Source: Saxibacter everestensis
GTDB lineage: Bacteria; Actinomycetota; Actinomycetes; Actinomycetales; Brevibacteriaceae
Direction of reading: 5' to 3'
NCBI RefSeq assembly: GCF_025787225.1
Contig: NZ_CP090958.1
Span: 1,269,856 to 1,333,855, forward strand
Length of the DNA: 64,000 nt
The notes beneath the pieces are model-generated. The model searched no databases and was not told the DNA's origin. It saw only the letters and a list, made by a program, of their open reading frames with translations. This document shows positions 21,657-31,962 of this stretch, piece by piece (the stretch's first letter is position 1; each line of letters opens with the position of its first letter). The translations under genes were made by a program, and so were the position numbers.

Positions 21657-21708
21657 GCGATGGGCGGTGACCGCGCGGCCCCAGGGCAGCGTAGTCACCG
21701 CCCATCGC
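21657..21708 (+). terminator. Terminator-like hairpin after acnA
   Basis: A perfect 15-bp stem, GCGATGGGCGGTGAC (21657-21671) pairing with 21694-21708, encloses a 22-nt GC-rich loop 13 bp after the acnA stop. There is no long T-run, as is common in high-GC actinobacteria. Confidence 0.65.
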
Positions 21709-21720
21709 ATTTCCCTGAAT

Positions 21721-21792
21721 CGGTGCTGCTCCGAGTCGGTACTTTCCTGAGTCGGTGCCTCCCCACGACGGTGCTGTCCCGCGCCGGTGTCG
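21721..21792 (+). repeat. 16-bp imperfect tandem repeats before dxs
   Basis: The motif CGGT recurs at 21721, 21737, 21753, 21769 and 21785, exactly 16 bp apart. Consensus within a unit is approximately CGGTGCTnTCCnGAGT. The array lies between the acnA hairpin and dxs and does not encode an evident protein. Confidence 0.65.
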
Positions 21793-21893
21793 TATTCCAC
21801 TTCGCGCATAATGTGCTCATTGTCGCCATACCTCCTAGAATGAAGAGTCAGCCTCTTAGAGGAATGAGGAGCGCGTAAGTGGGACGAGGACGC

Positions 21894-23798
21894 ATGAATC
21901 TCTTGGACGGCATCAACGAGCCGGACGATGTAAAGCGTCTGAGCGGTCCCGAATGCGCAACGCTTGCCGAGGAAATCAGGGCGCTTCTTGTCGCCGAGGT
22001 TTCAAGAACCGGCGGCCATCTCGGCCCCAATCTTGGCGTGGTCGAGCTGACCATGGCGATCCACCGCAGCTTCGATTCGCCGAACGACGATGTGCTGTTC
22101 GACGTCGGACACCAGGCCTATGTGCACAAGATCCTGACCGGTCGGGCGGGGGATTTCGCCACGCTGCGGCAGCGGCACGGTCTTTCCGGTTATCCGAGTC
22201 GGGCGGAAAGCCCGCACGATGTGATCGAGAACTCGCACGCCTCGACCGCTCTGTCATGGGCTGACGGGATAGCCAAGGCGCACCAGCTGAAAGGCGAACA
22301 CGACCAGCACGTGGTCGCCGTTATTGGTGACGGTGCGCTGACCGGCGGCATGGCCTGGGAAGCGCTGAACAATATCGCTGCGGATACCAGTTTCCCGCCG
22401 CGGAAACTCGTCATCGTGGTCAACGACAACGGCCGCTCGTACGCCCCGACCGTTGGCGGAATGGCGCACCATCTCAATACGCTGCGCACAACCGGCGGGT
22501 ACGAAAAGTTCCTCAGCTGGGGCAAGCAGGCATTGCAGAAGGGCGGCGCACCGGGACGCTTCGCCTACGATGCGCTGCACGGCATGAAGAAGGGCATCAA
22601 GGACGTTATTGCGCCGCAGGGCCTGTTCGAGGACCTGGGCCTGAAGTACATCGGGCCGGTCGATGGCCATGACCTGGCCGCCCTGGAAAAGGCGCTGCAC
22701 CAGGCAAAGAGCTACGCCGGACCGGTGATAGTGCACGCGCTGACCGAAAAGGGCCGTGGGTATGCCCCGGCTCTCGCCGATGCGGCGGACCAGTTCCACG
22801 CGGTTGGCATCATCGACCCCGAGACGGGGGAGTCCGCGCAGAAGAAGTCGACATCGTGGACCAGCGTTTTCAGCGACGAGATCGTGGAGATTGCCGATCG
22901 GCGCAAGGATATCGTCGGGATAACGGCCGCGATGATGATTCCGGTCGGGCTGCACAAGTTCGCCGCCAAGTACCCGGAGCGGGTTTTCGATGTCGGCATC
23001 GCCGAGCAGCACGCCGTCACCTCGGCGGCCGGACTTTCGCATGGCGGCCTGCACCCCGTGGTGTGTCTCTACGCCACATTCCTGAATCGCGGATTCGACC
23101 AGTTACTGATGGATGTCGCACTGCACCGGGAGGGCGTGACCTTCGTCCTTGACCGAGCCGGCGTGACCGGCCCGGACGGCGCGAGTCATCACGGAATGTG
23201 GGATATGGCCATTCTGCAGGTCGTGCCGGGACTTCACCTGGCCGCCCCGCGCGACGCGGCACGGCTGCGCGAGGAGGTCACCGAAGCGGTCGCTATCGAG
23301 GACGGGCCGTCGGTCGTGCGGTTCTCGCGCGGTTCGGTCGGAGCGGACGTCGAGTCGCTTGAGCGGCTGACCGACGGCGTCGACGTGCTGGCTCGTGGCG
23401 GTAATGACGTGCTGATCGTGTCGGTGGGTGCCCTGGCCGAGCGCGCCCTGGACGTGCACGGAAAACTCGCCGCCAAGGGAATTGGCTCAACGGTTATCGA
23501 CCCGCGCTGGGTTCTCCCGGTGCCTGGCAGCGTGATCACGCTCGCCGGATCTCATACCCTGGTGGCCGTGATCGAGGATGGCGTGAAAGTCGGCGGGGTC
23601 GGTGCGCGGGTGCGCCAGGATCTCCGGGCGGAGGGTCTGCGGACCGGCGTGCTGGAACTTGGGCTGCCAACCGAATTCCTGCCGCATGGCACCCGAGAGG
23701 AAGTGCTGGCCGAGGCCGGCCTCGATGTCGACAGCATGGTAGAGCGGATAATCGCCGAGCTGCCCGAGCAGCTCGCGCGCCCCCGACGGGCCGGCTAG
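21894..23798 (+). CDS. dxs: 1-deoxy-D-xylulose-5-phosphate synthase
   Basis: 634-residue thiamine-diphosphate enzyme that makes DXP from pyruvate and glyceraldehyde-3-phosphate, the entry step of the MEP isoprenoid pathway. Seen: [11 protein letters not shown], the ThDP/Mg site [16 protein letters not shown] (about residues 144-160), [12 protein letters not shown] and the catalytic glutamate in [11 protein letters not shown] (about 371). The start MNLLDGIN at ATG 21894 is the family's usual N-terminus. A GTG five codons upstream, with GAGGAG before it, is a real alternative. Confidence 0.94.
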   Translation: MNLLDGINEPDDVKRLSGPECATLAEEIRALLVAEVSRTGGHLGPNLGVVELTMAIHRSFDSPNDDVLFDVGHQAYVHKILTGRAGDFATLRQRHGLSGYPSRAESPHDVIENSHASTALSWADGIAKAHQLKGEHDQHVVAVIGDGALTGGMAWEALNNIAADTSFPPRKLVIVVNDNGRSYAPTVGGMAHHLNTLRTTGGYEKFLSWGKQALQKGGAPGRFAYDALHGMKKGIKDVIAPQGLFEDLGLKYIGPVDGHDLAALEKALHQAKSYAGPVIVHALTEKGRGYAPALADAADQFHAVGIIDPETGESAQKKSTSWTSVFSDEIVEIADRRKDIVGITAAMMIPVGLHKFAAKYPERVFDVGIAEQHAVTSAAGLSHGGLHPVVCLYATFLNRGFDQLLMDVALHREGVTFVLDRAGVTGPDGASHHGMWDMAILQVVPGLHLAAPRDAARLREEVTEAVAIEDGPSVVRFSRGSVGADVESLERLTDGVDVLARGGNDVLIVSVGALAERALDVHGKLAAKGIGSTVIDPRWVLPVPGSVITLAGSHTLVAVIEDGVKVGGVGARVRQDLRAEGLRTGVLELGLPTEFLPHGTREEVLAEAGLDVDSMVERIIAELPEQLARPRRAG

Positions 23799-23867
23799 CT
23801 CGCCGGCCCGAGGGGCGAAACGTGGGTTTGTCGGCGAAACACAGAACGCGAACTTCGTGCCAAGCCG

Positions 23868-23885
23868 CGCGCGTATTCACGCGCG
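23868..23885. terminator. Candidate bidirectional terminator between dxs and fadB
   Basis: CGCGCGT, a 4-nt loop and ACGCGCG form a compact 7-bp GC stem followed by TTCT on the plus strand, in the gap between two convergent genes. The hairpin is short but well placed. Confidence 0.4.
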
Positions 23886-23917
23886 TTCTGACCTGAGGCT
23901 CGCGTCCTGCGGACTGG

Positions 23918-26089
23918 CTATCCCTCGGTGCGCTCAGCCGGATGGAATTTCCGTCCGGTGACCCGTTCGCTGGCGCCGATCCGATCCAGAAACGGCGTGA
24001 TCCCGCCAAGATGGAATGGCCAGCCGGCGCCGAGGATCAGGCAGAGGTCGATATCCTCGGCCGCTGCGACGACGCCTTCATCGAGCATCCGGCGGATCTC
24101 GTCGGCGAGAGCGTCGGCGACCCGGGTGGCCAGCTGGTCGCCGGTAGCCGGGGAATCGCCCTGTTCGAACAGGGCCGCGGTCTCCTCCGAGAGGTACCTT
24201 TCGCCATCCGAGCGATACGACCAGACGCCCTTATTGCCAGCGGCGACAATTCGCCGCAGGTTTTCCGAGATCGGGAAACGATCGGCGCCGAAGGCCCGCT
24301 CCAGGGTCTCGTTGACGTGCAGCGCGATAGCGGGACCGACAAGCTGCATGAGTTCGAAAGGCCGCATCGGCAGCCCCCAGGAATCCAGGGCATGCTCGGC
24401 GACCTCAAGCGGGGTTCCTTCGTCCACTGCCTGATTGACCGCTGCGGCAAACCTGATCAGCACCCGGTTCACCACGAACGCAGGCGCATCGGCGGTCAGC
24501 ACGGCATTCTTCTTCAGCTTCTTCGCCACGGCAAGCGCGGTCGCCGTCGTCGGGTCGTTCGTACTCTTGGTGCGGACCACCTCGAGTAGCGGGAGGACGG
24601 CGACCGGGTTGAAAAAGTGGAAGCCGATGACTCGGTCCGGGTACCGCAGATCAGCGGCCATTTCCGTGACCGACAGCGATGACGTGTTGGTCGCCAGCAC
24701 CGCCTCGGGCTTGATGACCTCCTCGATCTCGGCGAAGACCCGCTTCTTGACGTCGAGTTCCTCGAAAACAGCTTCGATGATGAAGTCCGCATCGGCGAAC
24801 GGCTGCTTCGACACGGTGCCGCTGACCAGGCCGCGGAGCCGATTCGCCTTATCGGCCGAAACCCGGCCCTTGGCCAGGAGCTTGTCGATTTCGCTCTGAA
24901 CGTAGGCGATTCCCTTATCCACCCGGCCCTGATCGAGGTCGGTCAGCAGCACAGGCACGTCGAGCCGGCGCGCAAACAGCAACGCAAGCTGGCTGGCCAT
25001 CAGGCCTGCGCCCAGGATTCCCACCTTGCCCACCGGCTGGGCCAAGGCCTTGTCCGGCGCACCGGCCGGTTTCTTTGCCCGGAACTGCGCTAGCTCGAAG
25101 GCATACAGGCAGGCCTTGCTCTCCGGACTTTCAGCCAGGTCCGCAAGCGCTTCATCCTCTGCGGCGAACGCCGTTTCCCGATCGCTGGTGCGGGCAGCAG
25201 AGATCAGCTCAAGGGCACGATAGCCGGCCGGTGCCGCGCCATGTAGCTTCTGGTCGAGCATCGTCTTTCCGCGGGCCACGGCCGCATCAAACGATCGCTG
25301 GTCGGCAACGGGTGCGCGATCCACTGTCACTTCCCGGTTAAGCACGGCCGCTGCCCACAGCAGCGACTGCTCAAGGAAGTCAGCGGGTTCGAAGAGGGCG
25401 TCGGCGATCCCGAGCTCAAATGCCTCGGGCCCACGCAGAACCCGATTGTTGTTCTGCGCATTGACTATCATCACGTCGACGGCGCGTTCCGGCCCGATCA
25501 GCCGGGGGAGCAGATAGGCCCCGCCCCATGCCGGAAGGATGCCGAGGAACGTTTCTGGCAGGGCAATCGCCGCAACGTCTGCGGAGACGGTTCGGTAGGT
25601 TGAATTGAGTGCGACCTCCAGGCCGCCGCCCAAAGCCACGCCGTTGATGAAGCAGAACGTCGGCACGCCTAGCGTTCCCAGCAAGCCGAGTGCCGTGTGG
25701 CCCAGCCGGCCCAGGGTTAGCGCATCCGCACGACTTGCGGTCGAGCCGAGCACGGAAAGGTCTGCGCCGGCCGCCAGGAAATACGGCTTCCCGGTGATGC
25801 CGACTGCCGCGATTTCGCCGGCGTGAGCCCGTTGCTGCAGACTCTCGAGAGTTTGCATGAGTTCCAGCAGGCCGTTCGGGCCGAAGCTGCTTGGCCTGGT
25901 GTGGTCCCGGCCATTGTCAAGAGTCACCAGGGCAAGCGTGCCGGCGCCATCCGGAAGGTCGATATCGCGGACCCGCGAGTGAGTCACCACCTCATCCGGG
26001 AAGCCGGCCCCGATCTCGGCAAACCTATCCGGGCTCCCGGTGCTGCTGGCGATACCGTCAGTGCTGTAAGTGCTGCCGTCGCTGTTCAC
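23918..26089 (-). CDS. fadB: Fatty acid oxidation multifunctional enzyme (enoyl-CoA hydratase / 3-hydroxyacyl-CoA dehydrogenase)
   Basis: 723-residue fusion for two beta-oxidation steps. The N-terminal crotonase domain (about 1-300) shows GKPYFLAAGADLSVL and NGVALGGGLEVAL, the oxyanion-hole regions. After a linker comes the NAD-binding domain VGILGAGLMASQLALLFA, then the 3-hydroxyacyl-CoA C-domain with GFHFFNPVAVLPLLEVV. I start at GTG 26089, whose GTGA overlaps the thiolase stop, so the genes are coupled. The longer frame upstream lies inside the thiolase gene. Confidence 0.9.
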   Translation of the reverse strand: MNSDGSTYSTDGIASSTGSPDRFAEIGAGFPDEVVTHSRVRDIDLPDGAGTLALVTLDNGRDHTRPSSFGPNGLLELMQTLESLQQRAHAGEIAAVGITGKPYFLAAGADLSVLGSTASRADALTLGRLGHTALGLLGTLGVPTFCFINGVALGGGLEVALNSTYRTVSADVAAIALPETFLGILPAWGGAYLLPRLIGPERAVDVMIVNAQNNNRVLRGPEAFELGIADALFEPADFLEQSLLWAAAVLNREVTVDRAPVADQRSFDAAVARGKTMLDQKLHGAAPAGYRALELISAARTSDRETAFAAEDEALADLAESPESKACLYAFELAQFRAKKPAGAPDKALAQPVGKVGILGAGLMASQLALLFARRLDVPVLLTDLDQGRVDKGIAYVQSEIDKLLAKGRVSADKANRLRGLVSGTVSKQPFADADFIIEAVFEELDVKKRVFAEIEEVIKPEAVLATNTSSLSVTEMAADLRYPDRVIGFHFFNPVAVLPLLEVVRTKSTNDPTTATALAVAKKLKKNAVLTADAPAFVVNRVLIRFAAAVNQAVDEGTPLEVAEHALDSWGLPMRPFELMQLVGPAIALHVNETLERAFGADRFPISENLRRIVAAGNKGVWSYRSDGERYLSEETAALFEQGDSPATGDQLATRVADALADEIRRMLDEGVVAAAEDIDLCLILGAGWPFHLGGITPFLDRIGASERVTGRKFHPAERTEG

Positions 26090-27327
26090 GAGTTGTCCTG
26101 TCCGTAGTCCGCGTGGTGTGGGTTCTCCCAGATCACGGTTCCGCCCATGCCGATACCGACACACATCGTGGTGATGCCGAACCGGACGCCGGGATTCTCC
26201 TCGAATTGACGGGCCAGCTGAGTCATCAGTCGAATGCCGGACGACGCCAGCGGGTGCCCGACTGCGATCGCGCCGCCGTACTTGTTCACCCGCTCGTCGT
26301 CGTCGGCAATGCCGAAGTGGTCGAGAAATGCCAGCACCTGCACCGCGAAGGCCTCATTGATCTCAAACAGCCCGATATCGGTGATGTCGAGGCCGGCCTT
26401 TGCCAGCGCCTTCTCGGTGGCCGGCACCGGGCCGATTCCCATCACTTCTGGTTCGACGCCCGCGAAGGCGAAGGACACCAGCCGCATCTTCGCCGGACAG
26501 CCCAGCTCGGCTGCAGTGCCGGCATCGGCGAGCAGCGCGGCAGTCGCGCCGTCATTAAGTCCTGCGGCGTTACCGGCGGTGACATTGCCGTGGGCGCGAA
26601 ACGGTGTTTTCAGCTCGGCCAGGTCATCGACCGTGGTACCGGGTCGTGGCGGCTCATCTGCGGTGGCGAGTCCCCAGCCGCGTTCCGTCGACCGGGTAGC
26701 CACCGGCACCAGATCGGGTTGAATCTTGTGTGCCCGGTACGCCTCGGCGAGTTTGTGCTGGCTGCCGGCGGCGAAAGCGTCGGCACGTTCCTTGGTGATC
26801 GCCGGATAGCGGTCGTGCAGGTTCTCCGCCGTCGAGCCCATCACAAGCGCGGATGGATCAATGATCCGCTCGGAAACGAAACGCGGATTGGGATCGACGC
26901 CTTCACCCATCGGGTGATGGCCCATATGCTCGACTCCGCCGGCGATCACGAGATCGTAAGCGCCGAAGGCTACCCCGGACGCTGCCGATGTCACGGCGGT
27001 CATCGCGCCTGCGCACATCCGGTCGATTGCGAATCCGGGTACTGATTTCGGCAGTCCCGCCAGCAGCGCTGCCGTGCGCCCCAGGGTCAAACCCTGGTCG
27101 CCGGTCTGGTTCGTCGCGGCGACGGCGACCTCATCGATCCGCTCGGCCGGAACGTCGGGATTGCGCCTGAGTAACTCACGGATGGCCTTGACCACCAGGT
27201 CATCCGCACGGGTCTCGGCGTACATGCCCTTGTCGCCGGCCTTACCGAACGGGGTGCGAACGCCATCGACGAAGACGACGTCCCTGCCGTAGGTGCTTTT
27301 GGGTTTTGACGAACCGGTGTCGACCAC
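26086..27327 (-). CDS. fadA: Acetyl-CoA C-acyltransferase (thiolase)
   Basis: 413-residue thiolase that releases acetyl-CoA in the last beta-oxidation step and partners with the coupled FadB. The acylated cysteine lies in DRMCAGAMTA (about residue 95), followed by NEAFAVQ, GGAIAVGHPLASSG with its histidine, and CVGIGMGG with the second cysteine. GTG 27327 has TGGAGGC upstream. An inverted repeat just 5' may be an operator for the fad pair. Confidence 0.92.
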   Translation of the reverse strand: MVDTGSSKPKSTYGRDVVFVDGVRTPFGKAGDKGMYAETRADDLVVKAIRELLRRNPDVPAERIDEVAVAATNQTGDQGLTLGRTAALLAGLPKSVPGFAIDRMCAGAMTAVTSAASGVAFGAYDLVIAGGVEHMGHHPMGEGVDPNPRFVSERIIDPSALVMGSTAENLHDRYPAITKERADAFAAGSQHKLAEAYRAHKIQPDLVPVATRSTERGWGLATADEPPRPGTTVDDLAELKTPFRAHGNVTAGNAAGLNDGATAALLADAGTAAELGCPAKMRLVSFAFAGVEPEVMGIGPVPATEKALAKAGLDITDIGLFEINEAFAVQVLAFLDHFGIADDDERVNKYGGAIAVGHPLASSGIRLMTQLARQFEENPGVRFGITTMCVGIGMGGTVIWENPHHADYGQDNS

Positions 27328-27357
27328 TGTGCCTCCAGGTTGAGTGATTAACCTGAT

Positions 27358-27373
27358 GTTACTGGTCGGTAAC
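27358..27373. promoter_or_regulatory. Inverted repeat upstream of fadA
   Basis: GTTAC-TGGTCG-GTAAC is a perfect 5-bp inverted repeat with a 6-bp spacer, squeezed into the 46-bp gap between the rnd stop and the fadA start. Its form suits a TetR-type fatty-acid regulator; the identity is a guess. Confidence 0.4.
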
Positions 27374-28624
27374 TTAGTCGGACAACCCCGGGTTGCGAAG
27401 CGCTTCGGTGAGTGGGCCGGCGACAAGAGACAGTTGCCAGTTCCGGGCGCCGAGCGCGCTCAGACTTGTCGCCACCGACTGCTCGCTGATCTCTTCCGGT
27501 GGCCTCCAGCAGAGCCGACGCAAAAAGTCGGGCGTGAGCAGGTTTTCCGGCGGCAGGTCATATTCCTCAACCAGATCCGCGATGACCAGCTTGGCGGCGC
27601 CCAGCCGGGCCGCGGCCTGGGGATCCTTTTCCGCCCATAGCCGTGGCGGAGGCGGGTTGTTTGTCCGGACTGTCACAGCGGGCAGCTCGGATTCGTCGAC
27701 GGCCAGTCCGGCTTCGACTGCTGAATACCAGCGTGTGATCTCGGATTTGGCGGCCCTGCCATTGAAGCTCTTGCTGCCGAGTAACTCGCCCGGTGACGAC
27801 GGGACGCTCTTCGCCGCCCCGACGATGGCCGAATCCGGCAGCAGGCGGCCGGGGGAGACGTCCCTGTCCCGGGCAAGCTGCTCGCGACTCTCCCACAGGC
27901 TGCGCGCGACGGCGAGGTTACGCGGGCGGCGCACCGAGTGAATGCCGGAGAGCCGCCGCCACGGCTCCGCGCGTTGGGCCGGGATGAACCGGCGGGCATG
28001 GTCGAACTCCTCCGCCGCCCATTCCGCCTTGCCAGAGGCCTGCAACTCGATCGTCATCCGGTCGCGGATCTTGACCAGCACCTCGACATCGAGGGCTGCG
28101 TACCGAAGCCACGGTTCGGGCAGCGGCCGGGTCGACCAGTCGACGGCTGAGTGCTCTTTGGCCAGTCGGAGACCGAGGACACGCTCGACGACGGCGCCAA
28201 GTCCGACCTTGGGCCAGTTGAGCAGCCGGGCGGCCAGCTCCGTGTCGAAGAGCCGGGTCGGCGTCATGCCCAGCTCCGCCAGGCATGGCAGGTCCTGGGT
28301 TGCTGCATGCAAGACCCATTCGATATCGGCCAGCGCCTGATTGAGCTGCGAGAGGTCAGGGAGCGCCTGCGGATCGATCAGGAAGGATCCGGCACCCTGT
28401 CGCCTGAGCTGGACCAGAAATGCGCGCTGGCCGTAGCGGTAACCGGATGCACGTTCGGCGTCGATAGCGACCGGGCCGTGGCCGATTGCCAGCGCGGCGG
28501 TGGCCTCACCCAGTTCCTTCGTGCTGGTAAGCACGGGGGGCACGCCACCGCTCGGCTCGGCGAGCAGCGGCAACAGTTCTTCGGCACTTTCGGCAGGCAG
28601 GTCGGCGGCGTGCTCAGGAATCAT
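27374..28624 (-). CDS. rnd: Ribonuclease D
   Basis: 416-residue 3'-5' exoribonuclease for RNA maturation and turnover. The DEDD-type exonuclease domain shows VAIDAERASGYRYGQRAFLVQL (first acidic pair), HAATQDLPCLAELG, DTELAARLLNWPKVGLG and RYAALDVEVL (DEDDy tyrosine region). An HRDC domain follows at about residues 225-300. The start overlaps the DUF3000 stop by 4 bp, so both are in one operon, as in other actinobacteria. Confidence 0.9.
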   Translation of the reverse strand: MIPEHAADLPAESAEELLPLLAEPSGGVPPVLTSTKELGEATAALAIGHGPVAIDAERASGYRYGQRAFLVQLRRQGAGSFLIDPQALPDLSQLNQALADIEWVLHAATQDLPCLAELGMTPTRLFDTELAARLLNWPKVGLGAVVERVLGLRLAKEHSAVDWSTRPLPEPWLRYAALDVEVLVKIRDRMTIELQASGKAEWAAEEFDHARRFIPAQRAEPWRRLSGIHSVRRPRNLAVARSLWESREQLARDRDVSPGRLLPDSAIVGAAKSVPSSPGELLGSKSFNGRAAKSEITRWYSAVEAGLAVDESELPAVTVRTNNPPPPRLWAEKDPQAAARLGAAKLVIADLVEEYDLPPENLLTPDFLRRLCWRPPEEISEQSVATSLSALGARNWQLSLVAGPLTEALRNPGLSD

Positions 28625-29235
28625 CGGCGGCGACCGGGCAACGCACTTACCCCGTCAGGTAGTGGTGGCAAGCCGGCGACGGTACACAGCAGCTGCGCCC
28701 AGGCTTTCAGATGCGCGCCGATATCGGCGCTGCTGGCATCGTGCGGTGTCCAGGACGACCGAAGCTCGAGGTCGACCGTGGCTGGGCGCGTGCTCAGACT
28801 GCCGAAGCTCTCAGAAAGCACGCGGGTCACCGTACCGCCTTCTGCGCGGTAAAGCGCACCATGAGCGGCCAGCGCTTCCTGCAACCAGGACCAGGCCACG
28901 GAGCCGATCAGGCCGTCCTGACCCAATTCGTGCTCAAGCTCTGCTCGCACATAGCTAACTACCCGGAACTTGCCACCCCATTCCGGAGGCGCCGAGGGAT
29001 CGTAGAGCACGACCAGCCGGCCGGTGGCCAACTCATCGATATCCTCCCCACTCGCGGCGGCGAAGTCGTTTGGAGCGACGACCTCGGCGCTCATCGCCAC
29101 CGAGTACGGTGCAAGCCGCGCCGGCGGCGGGATCTCGGTAATGGTGATCTCGGATCGAAGCGTGGCTGCACGCAACGCGTCACAGGCCTGGGCGAACTCC
29201 CGGGGCAGGTGCTGTAAAGACTCACTGGCATTCAC
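28621..29235 (-). CDS. DUF3000 family protein
   Basis: 204-residue cytosolic protein matching DUF3000 throughout, for example RLAPYSVAMSAEV, GRLVVLYDPSAPPEWGGKFRVVSYVRAELE and the closing WAQLLCTVAGLPPLPDGVSALPG. Function unknown. GTG 29235 is chosen because TACCGT lies 7 bp upstream, consistent with a leaderless start. It diverges from hemE and is coupled to rnd. Confidence 0.88.
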   Translation of the reverse strand: MNASESLQHLPREFAQACDALRAATLRSEITITEIPPPARLAPYSVAMSAEVVAPNDFAAASGEDIDELATGRLVVLYDPSAPPEWGGKFRVVSYVRAELEHELGQDGLIGSVAWSWLQEALAAHGALYRAEGGTVTRVLSESFGSLSTRPATVDLELRSSWTPHDASSADIGAHLKAWAQLLCTVAGLPPLPDGVSALPGRRR

Positions 29236-29344
29236 AAAACCTACGGTAGATCCCGGCACTGACAGTTCGACGGCACCACGCCGGGATTGAGCGAAGGTTA
29301 GCCGGGAATGCACGGCTGAGATTCTTCCTGGCCGACGTCGATGG

Positions 29345-29360
29345 GAGAATGTCAGGTATG
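29345..29360 (+). promoter_or_regulatory. Leaderless promoter of hemE
   Basis: GAGAAT (29345-29350) is 7 bp upstream of ATG 29358. Together with the absence of a good ribosome site for the earlier ATG at 29349, this favours 29358 as the start. Confidence 0.4.
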
Positions 29361-30410
29361 ACGACTCACGATGACCCGCCGAATCCCGCCGACTCCCAGC
29401 TGGTCCGTGCCGCACGGTGCCAGCAGGTCGATTACACCCCGGTCTGGTTCATGCGGCAGGCCGGACGCTCCTTGCCCGAGTACCGGGAGCTGCGCAAGAA
29501 CACCACCATGCTCGAGGCGTGCCGTACGCCCGAACTGGTCACCGAGATAACCCTGCAGCCGGTGCGCCGGCTGGGTGTCGACGCCGCAATCTTCTTCTCC
29601 GACATCGTGGTTCCCCTGCAGGCCGCGGGCGTCGGTGTGGAGATTGTTGCCGGTGTCGGTCCGGTGATCGAACATCCGGTGCGCACCGAAGCCGATGTCG
29701 ACGCGCTGCCCGAGTTGTCGCCGGAACAGATCGAGGACATCACGGAATCGGTGCGATTGCTGACAGCCGAGCTCGGCGCGAAGCCGCTGATCGGATTCGC
29801 CGGAGCGCCGTTCACCCTGGCCAGCTACCTGATCGAGGGCGGCCCAAGCAAGAACCACGAGAAGACCAAGTCGATGATGATCGGCGAGCCGGCGCTGTTC
29901 GCGAAACTGCTGGCCAAGCTGGCCAGGATCTCGACGACCTTCCTCACCACCCAGATCGAGGCCGGCGCAAGCGCGGTCCAGCTCTTCGATTCCTGGGCCG
30001 GCTACCTGAGTGCGGCCGACTACCGCCAGCATGTGCTGCCGCATTCACGGAACGTGTTCTCGGCGCTGGCCGGCACAAACGTGCCGACAATCCATTTCGG
30101 GGTGCAGACCGGCGAGCTGCTGGCAGCGATGGACGAGGCTGGGCCGGATGTGGTCGGCGTCGACTATCGGGTCAGCCTCCGGGACGCCGCGAAGCGGGTA
30201 GATCCCGCCAAGGCACTGCAGGGAAACCTCGATCCGGCGATGCTCTTCGCCCCATGGGAGGCACTGCAGGAAAAGGTGGCCGACATCGTCGGCGCGGGTC
30301 GTGAATTACCCGGTCACATCTTCAATCTTGGCCACGGAGTGCTGCCAGACACCGATCCCGATATGTTGCGGCGCGTCGTCGATGAGGTGCACCGGCTCTC
30401 TGCGCGATGA
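29358..30410 (+). CDS. hemE: Uroporphyrinogen decarboxylase
   Basis: 350-residue cytosolic enzyme that decarboxylates uroporphyrinogen III to coproporphyrinogen III. The N-terminal signature PVWFMRQAGRSLPEYR and the second, GFAGAPFTLASYLIEGG, are intact, as is DSWAGYLS. An in-frame ATG nine bases upstream is possible. The stop overlaps the next start (ATGA), forming the hemE-hemY haem operon, with chdC 71 bp further on. Confidence 0.95.
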   Translation: MTTHDDPPNPADSQLVRAARCQQVDYTPVWFMRQAGRSLPEYRELRKNTTMLEACRTPELVTEITLQPVRRLGVDAAIFFSDIVVPLQAAGVGVEIVAGVGPVIEHPVRTEADVDALPELSPEQIEDITESVRLLTAELGAKPLIGFAGAPFTLASYLIEGGPSKNHEKTKSMMIGEPALFAKLLAKLARISTTFLTTQIEAGASAVQLFDSWAGYLSAADYRQHVLPHSRNVFSALAGTNVPTIHFGVQTGELLAAMDEAGPDVVGVDYRVSLRDAAKRVDPAKALQGNLDPAMLFAPWEALQEKVADIVGAGRELPGHIFNLGHGVLPDTDPDMLRRVVDEVHRLSAR

Positions 30411-31888
30411 GCCGGCCGGCGATGAATGATCGGCAACGCCTGAGAATCGCGGTGATTGGCGGCGGTATCAGCGGGCTGAGCGCCGCGTGGTTCGTCCGGC
30501 GTCAGTTGGTAGACGCCGTCCAGCCGGGCGAAGTCACTGTTTTCGAGGCGAGTGACCGGCTTGGTGGCTGCCTGCGCTCGACGACGCTGCACGATGCCCT
30601 GCCGATCACCGCCGACACGGGGGCCGAGGCAGCACTGGCCCGGCGACCGGAAGCGGTGGAACTTGCCGATCGGCTCGGCCTGGCCCGGCAGACCCCGGGG
30701 ACAACGCGGTCCGGAATCTATTCCAGCGGCAAGCTGCGGCCGATACCCACAGGCACCGTGATGGGTGTTCCCGGCGATCCGGCCGGGGCCATCGGAGTCC
30801 TCACGCCTGACGAAGTCGCCAGAGCCGAAGCCGAACGCCTCACCGAACCGGTCGACGATGACACGTCGGTCGGTGATTGGATTGCAGCCAGGCTGGGCGC
30901 GGCCGTGACAGATCGGTTGCTCGATCCGCTGCTTGGCGGCGTCTATGCGGGAAACGCCCGGCTGTTGTCGCTCCGGGCTACCGTCCCCGCGCTCTGGCCG
31001 GCCGCTCAGGCCGGAACGTCGGTGCTGGAGGCAGTGCGGCACAACAATGCTGCCGTCGCCGCAAAAGCCGCCGAGGCCCGCGCCCGAGGTGAGGAGGCCC
31101 AGCCGGTCTTCATGGGGCTCGAGGGCGGGATGGCACGGTTGATTTCCGAGCTGGCACGAAGGCTCGCCGCAACCGCGGACCGTCCGGCCGCAGAGGTGCC
31201 GGTCAACATCAGAACCTCGACGCCGGTGACACACCTGGCCAGGACCGCAACGCCTGGCAGCGGGGCAGCGGAGGAATGGCGACTGGTCGCAGGGGGAGAG
31301 CCGCACGTCTTCGATGCCGTCATCGTCGCCCTGCCCGCGCATGCGGCGTCCCGACTGCTCAGCGACGCCGTTCCGGCAGCGACAGGCGAACTGTCCCGGA
31401 TCGAGCATGCATCATCGGCGGTGGTGACCGCGCTGGTGAACCTCGAAGGTGGGCAGCTTGAAGGATCCGGACTACTCGTTCCGCCTTCGCAAACCACCGT
31501 GATCAAGGCGGCGACGTTCTCTTCGAACAAGTGGCCATGGCTGCGCCGGCACCTTCCGGCGGGGACGGCACTGCTCAGGACATCGGTCGGCCGGTTCGGT
31601 GACCCCGGCTGGCTGCACAGCGATGACGACAAGCTGACCCGGGCCGCACTCGGGGATCTCGAGCGGATCGTCGGGCGCCGGCTTCCGGTCGTGGCATCGG
31701 AGCTGACCCGCTGGGACGAGTCCCTGCCGCAGTACGCGGTCGGGCATCTCGACCGGGTGGCAAGGATCCGGCGTGCGGTGTCCGCGCAGGCCGGACTGGC
31801 ACTGGCCGGGGCCGCGTACGACGGGGTCGGCATTCCGGCCTGTGTCGCATCCGCCGAGCGGGCCGCCCGGATCGTCACGGCCAGCTGA
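30407..31888 (+). CDS. hemY: Coproporphyrinogen III oxidase (HemY/CgoX type)
   Basis: 493-residue FAD enzyme. The dinucleotide fold is at residues ~13-40 ([17 protein letters not shown]). The C-terminal FAD segment ends [24 protein letters not shown]. Sequence alone does not separate protoporphyrinogen from coproporphyrinogen oxidase, but the adjacent chdC and the cpfC at 6 kb imply that coproporphyrinogen is oxidised. Translationally coupled to hemE. Confidence 0.9.
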   Translation: MSRPAMNDRQRLRIAVIGGGISGLSAAWFVRRQLVDAVQPGEVTVFEASDRLGGCLRSTTLHDALPITADTGAEAALARRPEAVELADRLGLARQTPGTTRSGIYSSGKLRPIPTGTVMGVPGDPAGAIGVLTPDEVARAEAERLTEPVDDDTSVGDWIAARLGAAVTDRLLDPLLGGVYAGNARLLSLRATVPALWPAAQAGTSVLEAVRHNNAAVAAKAAEARARGEEAQPVFMGLEGGMARLISELARRLAATADRPAAEVPVNIRTSTPVTHLARTATPGSGAAEEWRLVAGGEPHVFDAVIVALPAHAASRLLSDAVPAATGELSRIEHASSAVVTALVNLEGGQLEGSGLLVPPSQTTVIKAATFSSNKWPWLRRHLPAGTALLRTSVGRFGDPGWLHSDDDKLTRAALGDLERIVGRRLPVVASELTRWDESLPQYAVGHLDRVARIRRAVSAQAGLALAGAAYDGVGIPACVASAERAARIVTAS

Positions 31889-31947
31889 TCCCGGCTGCCG
31901 AGCCTACCGACCCGGCACCCGGGCACAGCCGGACAGGACGTGACCGC

Positions 31948-31962
31948 GATAATGGGGCTATG
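31948..31962 (+). promoter_or_regulatory. Leaderless promoter of chdC
   Basis: GATAAT (31948-31953) stands 6 bp before the ATG at 31960 with no ribosome site, suggesting that chdC also has its own transcript inside the haem cluster. Confidence 0.45.

Noticed and set aside
25891-27045. Long plus-strand frame across fadB and fadA
   Set aside because: Low-complexity, Arg/His-rich translation antisense to two well-conserved enzymes.
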